From an uncultured Clostridium sp. (GTDB taxonomy: Bacteria > Bacillota > Clostridia > Peptostreptococcales > Peptostreptococcaceae), in the NCBI GenBank assembly GCA_900557165.1, contig USRS01000074.1, positions 1 to 12,873 on the forward strand: a stretch of 12,873 nt of DNA, read 5' to 3'. Positions within the stretch are counted from its first letter, which is position 1. Every line of letters begins with the position of its first letter. This document shows positions 6,578 through 12,873 of the stretch, in pieces. The notes beneath the pieces were generated by a model. The model worked only from the letters and a program-made list of their open reading frames with translations, ran no database searches and had not been told where the DNA came from. The position numbers and the translations under genes were made by a program.

Positions 6578-8065
6578 CTAATCAGTTTTTTCCTTATTTA
6601 ATTCTTCCCAGAAGTCGGCACCTTTAATTCCTAATGGTACAGGATCAAATGTAATTTCTTCACTTACCTTACCTGACTTCATCTGAGCTTCATAATCTTT
6701 AAAGCACTTCATTACTATGTTAGACAATGCTAATATGGCTATAATATTTAACCAAGCCATAAGTCCAACACCTATGTCCCCCATTGCCCATGCAAGATCT
6801 GATGTTTTTACTGAACCATAATATGTCATGAAAAGTAAAACTAATTTTAATGCATGAACTGCCCATATATTTCCTTTTCCTGTAAATCTCTTAACTATAT
6901 AATTAACATTAACTTCAGCTATATAGTAATAAGCCATTAATGTAGTAAATGCAAAGAAGAATAAAGCTATGGCAACAAAAGCTGCACCAAAACCATTTAT
7001 CAATGTATTAACTGCACCTTGAGTATAAGCCGGACCTATTTGATCTATTGTATATTCAGGACCTGCATTAAATATAATTTCATGAGTTTTTTCACTAAAA
7101 GTAGTATAGTTATCAGTCATTAATATCATAAATCCAGTTGCAGAACAAACAAATAATGTATCAACATAAACTGAGAAAGCTTGAACAAAACCTTGTTTTG
7201 CAGGGTGAGATACTTCAGCTGCTGAAGATGCTTGTGGACCAGTACCTTGACCAGCTTCATTTGAGTAAACACCACGTTTAACCCCCCAAGCTATAGTAGA
7301 ACCAAGTATTCCGCCAAATGTAGCTTCTGCACCAAATGCTGATTTAAATATTAAAGCTAGAACATGTGGTAAATAACCAATATGAACTATTATTATAATT
7401 AGAGCCATTAATATATATGCTCCACCCATGAACGGAACTATAAACTCTGCAGCAGAACCTATTCTTTTTATTCCACCAAATATAACTACACCAACTAATA
7501 TAACTAGTGCTATACCTGTTATTTTTACATTAACACCAAATGCATTATTAACTGATACTGCTATTGAGTTAGATTGAACACCTGGTAATAATATACCTAC
7601 AGATATAACTGTAACTATGGCAAATACCATACCATAAACTTTAGCCCAACCTTTTTTACCAAATCCTTTTTCAATATAATAAGCTGGACCACCACAATAT
7701 TGTCCTTCATGTTTTTCTTTGTATAATTGTCCTAGCGTAGATTCGGCAAATGCTGAACCTGCACCTAAAAAGGCTATCATCCACATCCAGAATAATGCTC
7801 CTGGACCACCCCAAGCTATAGCAGTTGCAACCCCTGCTATATTACCTGTTCCTATACGTCCTGCTAAAGCTGTACAGAAACCTTGGAAAGATGAAATACC
7901 TTCTTCAGATTTTTCACCTGCAAATAATAAATGTACCATTTCTTTAAGATTTCTTACTTGAGAAAATCTTGTTCTAAGAGAAAAATAAATCCCAGAGAGC
8001 AAACATAAACAAACTAGCCAGTTACTCCAAACAACACCGTTGACCGTATTAACTATGTTTTCCAT
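6578..8065 (-). CDS. AGCS-family sodium:alanine symporter
   Basis: This 495-residue integral membrane protein has about eleven hydrophobic segments. It matches the alanine or glycine:cation symporter family (AGCS, TC 2.A.25), which includes B. subtilis AlsT. Signatures seen are SLRTRFSQVRN (29-39), GRIGTGNIAGVATAIAWGGPG (69-89), AESTLGQLYKEK (107-118), CGGPAYYIEKGFG (124-136) and GVYSNEAGQGTGPQASSAAE in the middle. It should import alanine or glycine (or a related neutral amino acid such as glutamine) with sodium; the exact substrate cannot be read from sequence. The ATG has an AGGAGGGG site (8077-8070). It is transcribed alone, with its own terminator. Because alanine and glycine are common spore germinant partners in Clostridia, placement next to spoIVA is curious but not evidence of function. 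Confidence 0.93.
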   Translation of the reverse strand: MENIVNTVNGVVWSNWLVCLCLLSGIYFSLRTRFSQVRNLKEMVHLLFAGEKSEEGISSFQGFCTALAGRIGTGNIAGVATAIAWGGPGALFWMWMIAFLGAGSAFAESTLGQLYKEKHEGQYCGGPAYYIEKGFGKKGWAKVYGMVFAIVTVISVGILLPGVQSNSIAVSVNNAFGVNVKITGIALVILVGVVIFGGIKRIGSAAEFIVPFMGGAYILMALIIIIVHIGYLPHVLALIFKSAFGAEATFGGILGSTIAWGVKRGVYSNEAGQGTGPQASSAAEVSHPAKQGFVQAFSVYVDTLFVCSATGFMILMTDNYTTFSEKTHEIIFNAGPEYTIDQIGPAYTQGAVNTLINGFGAAFVAIALFFFAFTTLMAYYYIAEVNVNYIVKRFTGKGNIWAVHALKLVLLFMTYYGSVKTSDLAWAMGDIGVGLMAWLNIIAILALSNIVMKCFKDYEAQMKSGKVSEEITFDPVPLGIKGADFWEELNKEKTD

Positions 8066-8280
8066 AAAACCCCTCCTAATAATAAAATTTATCCCTAAAA
8101 ATTAATATACCATTGCGAGAAAAGTATATATTAAAGTATATTTTTTAGTTAGAAATTTTATAACTAAAATACTCAACAATCGTATACCTTTCCTCTTATT
8201 TAAGAAATTCTATGTTTATTGCAATTTTCCTCTATTTTTTTTCAATTTTCACAAAATTTCAGACCGTTTTTTGTATATAA
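8066..8280 (-). promoter_or_regulatory. Upstream region of the symporter with candidate promoter and palindrome
   Basis: On the minus strand TTATAA (8163-8158), 17 bases, then TATACT (8140-8135) is the best sigmaA candidate, with a weak -35. A perfect 9-bp inverted repeat, TTTTAGTTA (8143-8151) and TAACTAAAA (8161-8169) with a nine-base spacer, covers the -35 and spacer and could be an operator. AAAGTATAT is repeated at 8121 and 8134, so the -10 is duplicated. No riboswitch is recognised. Confidence 0.4.
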
Positions 8281-8324
8281 AAAAGACTAGATTCATTTTT
8301 ATTTTTTTATACATCTAGTCTTTT
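8281..8324. terminator. Intrinsic terminator after spoIVA
   Basis: AAAAGACTAGAT (8281-8292) and ATCTAGTCTTTT (8313-8324) form a perfect 12-bp stem. The loop is unusually long at 20 bases and made mostly of T on the plus strand. On the minus strand the hairpin begins 26 bases after the spoIVA stop and is followed by a run of six U residues, as expected for a terminator. Confidence 0.82.
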
Positions 8325-8350
8325 ATATTTATCTCTTTTTAATTGTATAT

Positions 8351-9823
8351 TTATAATAAAATAGTAATTATATTGCTACTTCCTTCATTAATAATTTTTT
8401 GAAGAGTTTTTTGAATTTTACATCTTATCTCTTCTGGCATTGTATATAATTTACTTTCTAGTTGTTCTTTTACTAAATCATTTAATGATTTACCAAACAT
8501 ATTTGATTCCCATAATTGTGAAGGATTTTGTTCAAACTCTTCTAATAAGTATTTAATCATTTCTTCACCTTGGTTTTGATTACCTACTATAGGAGATACT
8601 TCTGTAGATATATCTGCTTTTATTATGTGAAGAGATGGAGCATTAGCTTTTAATTTAATTCCATATTGTTTGCCTTGTTTAATAATCTCAGGTTCTTCTA
8701 AACTAAGTTCATCTAGTGATGGAGCCACTACTCCATATCCTAATGTCTTTGCATCACAAAGAGCGCTTTCAATCTTATCATATTCAGCTTTAACCTTAGA
8801 TAATTTAGTAATTAAATTAAGTAATTGACAATTACCTGCAATTTTAAATCCACTTTGTTCTTCCAAAATTTCATAGAATAATTCTTGCTTAGTGCATAAA
8901 TCAATATTTATTATTCCTTCTCCAAGACTTACATCATCTACCTGACATTCATCTAAAAAAGCTAATTCATTAAAACTTGCCACCACATTATTAATATCTC
9001 TTATCTTATCAATAGATGATATTGATTCTTTTAAAGTATTAATAATATTAGTTTTTATCCAATGGTTATTAGCAAGACCTTCTACCCAATCAGGCAAATT
9101 AATTCTAATTTCTCCCAATGGAAAATCATAAAGTACTGTTTCCATAACTTCTTCTATATCTTCTTCATCCATCTTATCTACATCCATAGGTATTATTGGA
9201 ACATCATACTTTTCTTCCAAGTCTTTTCTTAAAAATTTTGTATCTTCACTATTTGGGTGCTTAGTATTTAATACTACTGCAAAAGGTTTCTTTAAAGATT
9301 TTAATTCTTTTATAACTCTTTCCTCTGGTATTATATAACTACTTCTTTCTATACCAGTAACAGATCCATCAGTAATAATTACTATTCCTATTGTTGAATG
9401 GTCCTTTATAACTTTTTTAGTTCCAATTTCAGCGGCCTTTTCAAAAGTCATAGCCTCTTTTGACCATGGAGTAGATACAAGTCGTTGCTTTCCATCTTCT
9501 TCATGACCTAAAGCGCCATCAACTATGTATCCGACGCAGTCTACCATTCTGACTTTTAAAGATACAGTGTCTTTTATTTTTATTTCAACGCCATCAGCTG
9601 GAACAAACTTTGGCTCAACTGTCATTATAGTTCTTCCAGAACCACTTTGAGGTATCTCATCTTTAGTTCTTTCCCTTTTGAAGTCATTTTCTATATTAGG
9701 CAAAACAAGGGTTTCCATAAATCGTCTTATAAAAGTTGATTTACCTGTTCTAACAGGCCCTACAACTCCTATATATATGTCACCTTGGGTTCTTTTCGCA
9801 ATGTCTTCATATATATTGTTCAT
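8351..9823 (-). CDS. spoIVA: Stage IV sporulation protein A (spore-coat basement ATPase)
   Basis: SpoIVA is made in the mother cell, coats the outer forespore membrane, hydrolyses ATP and polymerises irreversibly as the platform for coat assembly. The product has 490 residues, close to B. subtilis at 492. Visible parts are the N-terminal DIYIGVVGPVRTGKST with the Walker A loop at 22-30 (Lys28), GRTIMTVEPKFVP (63-75), a VRMVDCVGY Walker B-like strand (Asp95), EIGTKKVIKDHSTIGIVIITDG, the middle domain, and the conserved C-terminal INEGSSNIITILL needed for membrane and SpoVM contact in the model organism. I chose the ATG at 9823 because AGGAGGG lies just before it. An upstream ATG at 9841 lies before that site and adds six unsupported residues. 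The ribosome site is locked in a hairpin (9824-9880). Confidence 0.97.
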   Translation of the reverse strand: MNNIYEDIAKRTQGDIYIGVVGPVRTGKSTFIRRFMETLVLPNIENDFKRERTKDEIPQSGSGRTIMTVEPKFVPADGVEIKIKDTVSLKVRMVDCVGYIVDGALGHEEDGKQRLVSTPWSKEAMTFEKAAEIGTKKVIKDHSTIGIVIITDGSVTGIERSSYIIPEERVIKELKSLKKPFAVVLNTKHPNSEDTKFLRKDLEEKYDVPIIPMDVDKMDEEDIEEVMETVLYDFPLGEIRINLPDWVEGLANNHWIKTNIINTLKESISSIDKIRDINNVVASFNELAFLDECQVDDVSLGEGIINIDLCTKQELFYEILEEQSGFKIAGNCQLLNLITKLSKVKAEYDKIESALCDAKTLGYGVVAPSLDELSLEEPEIIKQGKQYGIKLKANAPSLHIIKADISTEVSPIVGNQNQGEEMIKYLLEEFEQNPSQLWESNMFGKSLNDLVKEQLESKLYTMPEEIRCKIQKTLQKIINEGSSNIITILL

Positions 9824-9880
9824 AAAAATTCCCTCCTGCATATAATTTCTTAGTTAATTATATTTAAGGAGGGAATTTTT
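9824..9880 (-). promoter_or_regulatory. Long inverted repeat that pairs the spoIVA ribosome site; possible gpsA terminator
   Basis: On the minus strand AAAAATTCCCTCCT (9880-9867) is perfectly complementary to AGGAGGGAATTTTT (9837-9824), which contains the whole spoIVA Shine-Dalgarno sequence and ends next to the ATG. Inside, ATATAATT (9863-9856) pairs with AATTATAT (9847-9840) around an eight-base loop. The two stems are separated only by a small TAA/GC internal loop. On RNA read through from gpsA this would hide the ribosome site and, since the GC-rich arm is followed by five U residues, could also terminate transcription. RNA starting inside the loop would escape both effects. Confidence 0.8.
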
Positions 9881-9886
9881 TATTAC
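9857..9886 (-). promoter_or_regulatory. Candidate sigmaE promoter of spoIVA
   Basis: On the minus strand GTAATAAA (9886-9879), 14 bases, then AATATAAT (9864-9857) resembles the sigmaE consensus GTCATATT / CATACAAT, with 5 of 8 and 6 of 8 matches. spoIVA is a known sigmaE gene in Bacillus and Clostridioides. The expected start near 9850 falls in the loop of the inverted repeat. The match is imperfect and lies in AT-rich DNA. Confidence 0.5.
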
Positions 9887-9912
9887 ATTTATATTTTTAT
9901 ACTTTTTTCTAT

Positions 9913-10935
9913 TTATCTAAATAGTCCATTGTTGACTACTTCTTCCATTTCATGCTTTTTAGATCTTGTCATAAGCTCTAATACAGCCTCATTTGGATTT
10001 GCGCCTTGGTATAAAACTGAATAAATAGCTTCAGTTATTGGCATATCAATGTTTAACTCTCTTGATATTTTATATGCAACTTCTGTTGCTGTTATTCCTT
10101 CTACTACCATTTGAACTTCATCCAATGTTTCTTGAAGTGATTTACCTTGTCCCATAAGTATCCCAGCTCTTCTATTTCTACTATGCATACTTGTACAAGT
10201 AACAATTAAATCTCCAATACCTGAAAGTCCTGTAAAAGTATTTACATCTGCTCCCATGGCAACTCCAAGTCTTCCTATTTCTGCAATTCCTCTTGTCATT
10301 AGTGCAGCTTTAGTGTTGTCTCCATATCCTAGACCATCACACATACCTGCTCCAAAGGCAATTATATTTTTTAGTGCACCACCTAGTTCTACACCAATTA
10401 AATCTGGATTAGTATATACTCTAAGAGATGGACTCATAAAAATATCTTGAACTTTTTGTGCATATTTTATGTCTTCACAAGCTGCAACTAAAGTAGTAGG
10501 CATGTATCTTGAAACTTCTTCTGCGTGAGAAGGTCCAGATAAAACAACATAAGGATTATTAGGTAATTCTTCTTTTACCACATCTGATAATCTAAGACCT
10601 GTTCCTTTTTCTAATCCCTTTGCCACATCAACTAATATTTGATTATCTTTTACATAAGGTTTAATTTGTTTACATACACTTCTAACTGCTTGTGATGGAA
10701 CAGCTAAAACTATAATTTCACTATCTAATATTACTTCTTCTAGATCATTAGAAACAATTAAATCTTTCGGAAAAACAATTCCCGGTAAAAATTTGCTATT
10801 TATTTTTGTAGTGCGTATTTCTTCTACTTGTTCAATATCTCTTGTCCACATAAAAACTTTATGATTATTTTTATATAGACTTAGAGCTAAAGCACTTCCC
10901 CAGCTTCCAGCACCTATAACACACATTTTTTGCAT
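9913..10935 (-). CDS. gpsA: NAD(P)-dependent glycerol-3-phosphate dehydrogenase
   Basis: This 340-residue cytoplasmic enzyme reduces dihydroxyacetone phosphate to sn-glycerol-3-phosphate, the backbone of phospholipids. The N-terminal Rossmann fold has GAGSWGSA (8-15). SGPSHAEEV (133-141), the catalytic Lys189 in GALKNIIAFGAG, and the substrate-binding GLSGIGDLIVTCTS with SRNRRAG (252-258) are all present. Length is typical. I use the ATG at 10935: AGGTGG (10949-10944) lies eight bases upstream. The alternative GTG at 10947 is part of that ribosome site. plsY, whose enzyme uses the product, ends 24 bases upstream, and der precedes it. The order der-plsY-gpsA-spoIVA is well known in Firmicutes. 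Confidence 0.97.
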   Translation of the reverse strand: MQKMCVIGAGSWGSALALSLYKNNHKVFMWTRDIEQVEEIRTTKINSKFLPGIVFPKDLIVSNDLEEVILDSEIIVLAVPSQAVRSVCKQIKPYVKDNQILVDVAKGLEKGTGLRLSDVVKEELPNNPYVVLSGPSHAEEVSRYMPTTLVAACEDIKYAQKVQDIFMSPSLRVYTNPDLIGVELGGALKNIIAFGAGMCDGLGYGDNTKAALMTRGIAEIGRLGVAMGADVNTFTGLSGIGDLIVTCTSMHSRNRRAGILMGQGKSLQETLDEVQMVVEGITATEVAYKISRELNIDMPITEAIYSVLYQGANPNEAVLELMTRSKKHEMEEVVNNGLFR

Positions 10936-10959
10936 AATAAACACCACCTAATATAGTAA

Positions 10960-11568
10960 TTAATTTTTCTTTTCACCTAATTTTCTTTCAGTGCCATTTA
11001 TTAATCGCTTAATATTTTCCCTATGAGTTATGGCTACCGATATGGTTAAAAATAATGTTACTAAAATACCTTTATAATTATGAGTTATTATCATAATTAT
11101 AGGTGATAATCCTATTCCTAATATAGAACCTAAAGATACATATTTAGTTATTGCTACTATAATTATAAAAAATCCTAAACATAATAGTGCTACTACAGGA
11201 TTCATTCCTAGCATAGAACCTAGAGAAGTTGCAACTCCTTTACCACCTTTAAATCCAAGAAATACTGGATAATTGTGGCCTAAAACTACTGCTACTACTG
11301 CTAAATATGCACATGTTGTTTCATCTAAATTAACAAAATGAGCAATCATTTTAGCTATTAGTACTGCTATTAGCCCTTTTAAAACATCACCTATAAAAGT
11401 TAATGCGCCTGCTTTTTTACCTAATGTTCTAAGCACATTTGTAGACCCTGCATTACCAGAACCTTGAGTTCTTATATCAACTCCACTAAGTTGCTTTGCA
11501 ACTATATATGAAGTTGATATATTTCCAAGAAGGTAGGCAATTATAATTATAATTATATAATTTAACAT
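10960..11568 (-). CDS. plsY: Acyl-phosphate:glycerol-3-phosphate acyltransferase PlsY
   Basis: This 202-residue membrane enzyme transfers an acyl chain from acyl phosphate (made by PlsX) to glycerol-3-phosphate, giving lysophosphatidic acid. It has about five to seven hydrophobic helices. The three known motifs are visible: SGNAGSTNVLR (37-47), GHNYPVFLGFKGGKGVAT (97-114), whose Gly-rich loop binds phosphate, and THRENIKRLINGTE near the C-terminus (181-194). Length is normal. The ribosome site is AGGGGGA (11579-11573), and der ends 18 bases before its ATG. With gpsA just downstream, the operon places supply and use of glycerol-3-phosphate together. Confidence 0.96.
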   Translation of the reverse strand: MLNYIIIIIIAYLLGNISTSYIVAKQLSGVDIRTQGSGNAGSTNVLRTLGKKAGALTFIGDVLKGLIAVLIAKMIAHFVNLDETTCAYLAVVAVVLGHNYPVFLGFKGGKGVATSLGSMLGMNPVVALLCLGFFIIIVAITKYVSLGSILGIGLSPIIMIITHNYKGILVTLFLTISVAITHRENIKRLINGTERKLGEKKN

Positions 11569-11586
11569 ATAATCCCCCTAAAGTTT

Positions 11587-12768
11587 CTATCTTTTTCTAT
11601 CCTTTTCTTTGTACTCGAATTGCATTGATGTTCCTTCAAATCCAAAGTTTTCTCTTATTTTGTTTTCTAAATATCTTTGGTATGAGAAGTGAGTTAACTC
11701 TTTATTATTTATATATAAAGTAATTTTTGGTGGTTTAACACCTGTTTGTGCTCCATAGTAAATTTTAAGTCTCTTACCTTTATCTGATGGTGGTTGGTTA
11801 AGCATTACAGCTTCACCTATAACATCATTTAATTGAGATGTACTTATACGTTTAGAATGTTCAGCTGCAACTTGATCAACTGTATCTAATATTCTATTCA
11901 TTCTTTGATTAGTTTTTGCTGAAACAAATAGTATTGGAGCATAGTTCATGAATGGGAACATATCTCTTATTTCATTAGTGTAATTTCCTAATGTTTTATT
12001 ATCTTTTTCTATTAAGTCCCATTTATTAATTACAAATATACAAGCTTTACCTTCATCATGGGCAATACCTGCAACTTTTGTATCTTGCTCTGTAACACCT
12101 TCTGTTGCATCTATAACTATTAATACAACATCTGCTCTAGATACTGCTGACATAGATCTAAGAACTGAGAATTTTTCAACTCTTTCATATACTTTACTTT
12201 TTCTTCTTATACCTGCTGTATCGATTAATAAATACTGTTGATCACCTTTTTCAAAGTATGTATCAACTGCATCTCTAGTTGTACCTGCTATTGGACTTAC
12301 TATAACTCTATCTTCACCTAATATTTTATTTAATATTGATGATTTACCTGCATTTGGTTTACCAGTTATAGCAACTCTTATTATATCTTCGTTGTATTCT
12401 GTGTTTAATCCTTCTGGGAAGTTTTCAACTATTTCATCTAATAAGTCTCCAAGTCCCATGGCATTAGCACTTGATATTGGATGAGGTTCTCCTAGTCCTA
12501 ATTCATAAAAGTCATATATGTTATCTACTAAGTTCATATTATCTATTTTATTTACTGCTAAGATTACTGGTTTATTAGTTTTTCTAAGCATTAATCCAAC
12601 TTCTCTATCTGCAGAAGTTATTCCACTTTTTCCATCAACAACAAATACTATAACATGAGCCATATCCATAGCAAGCATTGCTTGGTTTCTCATTTGAGTT
12701 AATATTATATCGTCATTTTCAGGCTCAATTCCTCCTGTATCTATTAAAGTAAAGTATTTATTATACAA
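11587..12768 (-). pseudogene. der: Ribosome-assembly GTPase Der (EngA), 5' end missing in this window
   Basis: Der is a tandem-GTPase needed for 50S ribosome assembly. From YFTLIDTGGIEPENDD onward the protein is normal. It has GTPase 1 G3 DTGG (10-13), G4 NKID (73-76) and G5 SSANAMG, then the whole second GTPase with P-loop GKPNAGKSS (136-144), TTRD, DTAG (183-186), NKWD (248-251) and SAK (283-285), and the KH-like tail at about 300-393. The family normally starts about 45 residues earlier with GRPNVGKSTLFN. That part, holding the first P-loop and G2, is absent. Upstream the frame stays open only to a TAA at 12810-12808 and encodes nothing Der-like. The codon at 12768-12766 is TTG without a ribosome site. 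Der is normally essential, so an insertion, rearrangement or assembly junction is likelier than true loss. The intact remainder argues for recent disruption or artefact. Confidence 0.8.
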
Positions 12769-12873
12769 TATATAATTATCAGTATATATAAAAGGCAGAC
12801 TGCAGCTTTATGAGAAACAAATGCGATTATCTTTAGAAAAGAATAATAAGAAATAACGACAATAAATAGTAAA
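12769..12873. other. Unidentified sequence replacing the 5' end of der
   Basis: These 105 bases should encode the first Der P-loop but do not in any frame. On the minus strand one frame stays open from the edge to a stop at 12746-12744 and would give about 42 strongly hydrophobic residues, perhaps the tail of a membrane protein or simply a chance AT-rich frame. An imperfect hairpin around 12791-12810 (AAAG...CTTT outside GCA/TGC) is present. I do not recognise an IS end, intron domain V or attachment site. Confidence 0.5.

Noticed and set aside
10945..10947. GTG as the start of gpsA, adding four residues
   Set aside because: The GTG is part of the AGGTGGTG ribosome site for the ATG at 10935, which gives the usual N-terminus just before the GAGSWG loop.
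12796..12807. CAGACTGCAGCT resembles CAGCCTGCAGCT in the T-box at 69-80, hinting at a second T-box before der
   Set aside because: Only 12 bases match. The AGAGAG and GGTGAGAGCC features and a specifier loop are absent around it.
1..12873. CRISPR array, transposase, phage genes, toxin-antitoxin pair or defence system
   Set aside because: No regularly spaced repeats and no matching proteins in any frame. All intact genes but the DUF1540 and HlyD-like ones are well-known core functions.

Overview
The window is AT-rich DNA from a low-GC, endospore-forming Firmicute. A class Clostridia, Peptostreptococcaceae-like origin (the Clostridioides / Paraclostridium / Romboutsia group) is my inference. 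It rests on AT-rich codons, spoIVA, strong AGGAGG ribosome sites, a T-box leader, a DUF1540 protein, and a yggS-sepF-yggT-ylmH-divIVA cluster preceded by an HlyD-like gene. I could not run a search to fix the genus. All genes but one lie on the minus strand, so in transcription order the window runs from high to low coordinates.

Region 1 (12873 to 9913) is a housekeeping operon: der (ribosome-assembly GTPase), plsY (acyl-phosphate:glycerol-3-phosphate acyltransferase) and gpsA (glycerol-3-phosphate dehydrogenase). The last two are consecutive steps of phospholipid synthesis. der lacks its first roughly 45 codons, including the first P-loop. The 105 bases beyond the break do not encode them in any frame.

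Region 2 (9912 to 8351) is spoIVA, the spore-coat basement ATPase. Its Shine-Dalgarno sequence is one arm of a 14-bp perfect inverted repeat. A sigmaE-like promoter overlaps the other arm and would start transcription in the hairpin loop. This is the most interesting regulatory structure in the window.

Region 3 (8350 to 4859) holds an AGCS sodium:alanine symporter and serS (seryl-tRNA synthetase), separately transcribed. Clear terminators lie after spoIVA, after the symporter and after serS. The 393-bp gap before serS has a good sigmaA promoter, a tandem repeat, and a 47-bp element that recurs beside the serS terminator.

Region 4 (4858 to 4173) holds the only plus-strand gene, a two-domain DUF1540 Cys protein. 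A roughly 336-bp divergent intergenic region follows.

Region 5 (4172 to 258) is a tight operon: HlyD-like membrane protein, yggS (PLP homeostasis), sepF (FtsZ anchor), yggT, ylmH and divIVA. In two places the stop codon overlaps the next gene's ribosome site. Region 6 (257 to 1) holds a strong promoter and the first part of a T-box riboswitch with an ATC (isoleucine) specifier, almost certainly the leader of ileS beyond the edge.

Apart from the der break, the HlyD-like protein and the small regulatory structures, this is ordinary core-genome content. I found no CRISPR array, transposase, toxin-antitoxin or phage gene, and no tRNA or rRNA.
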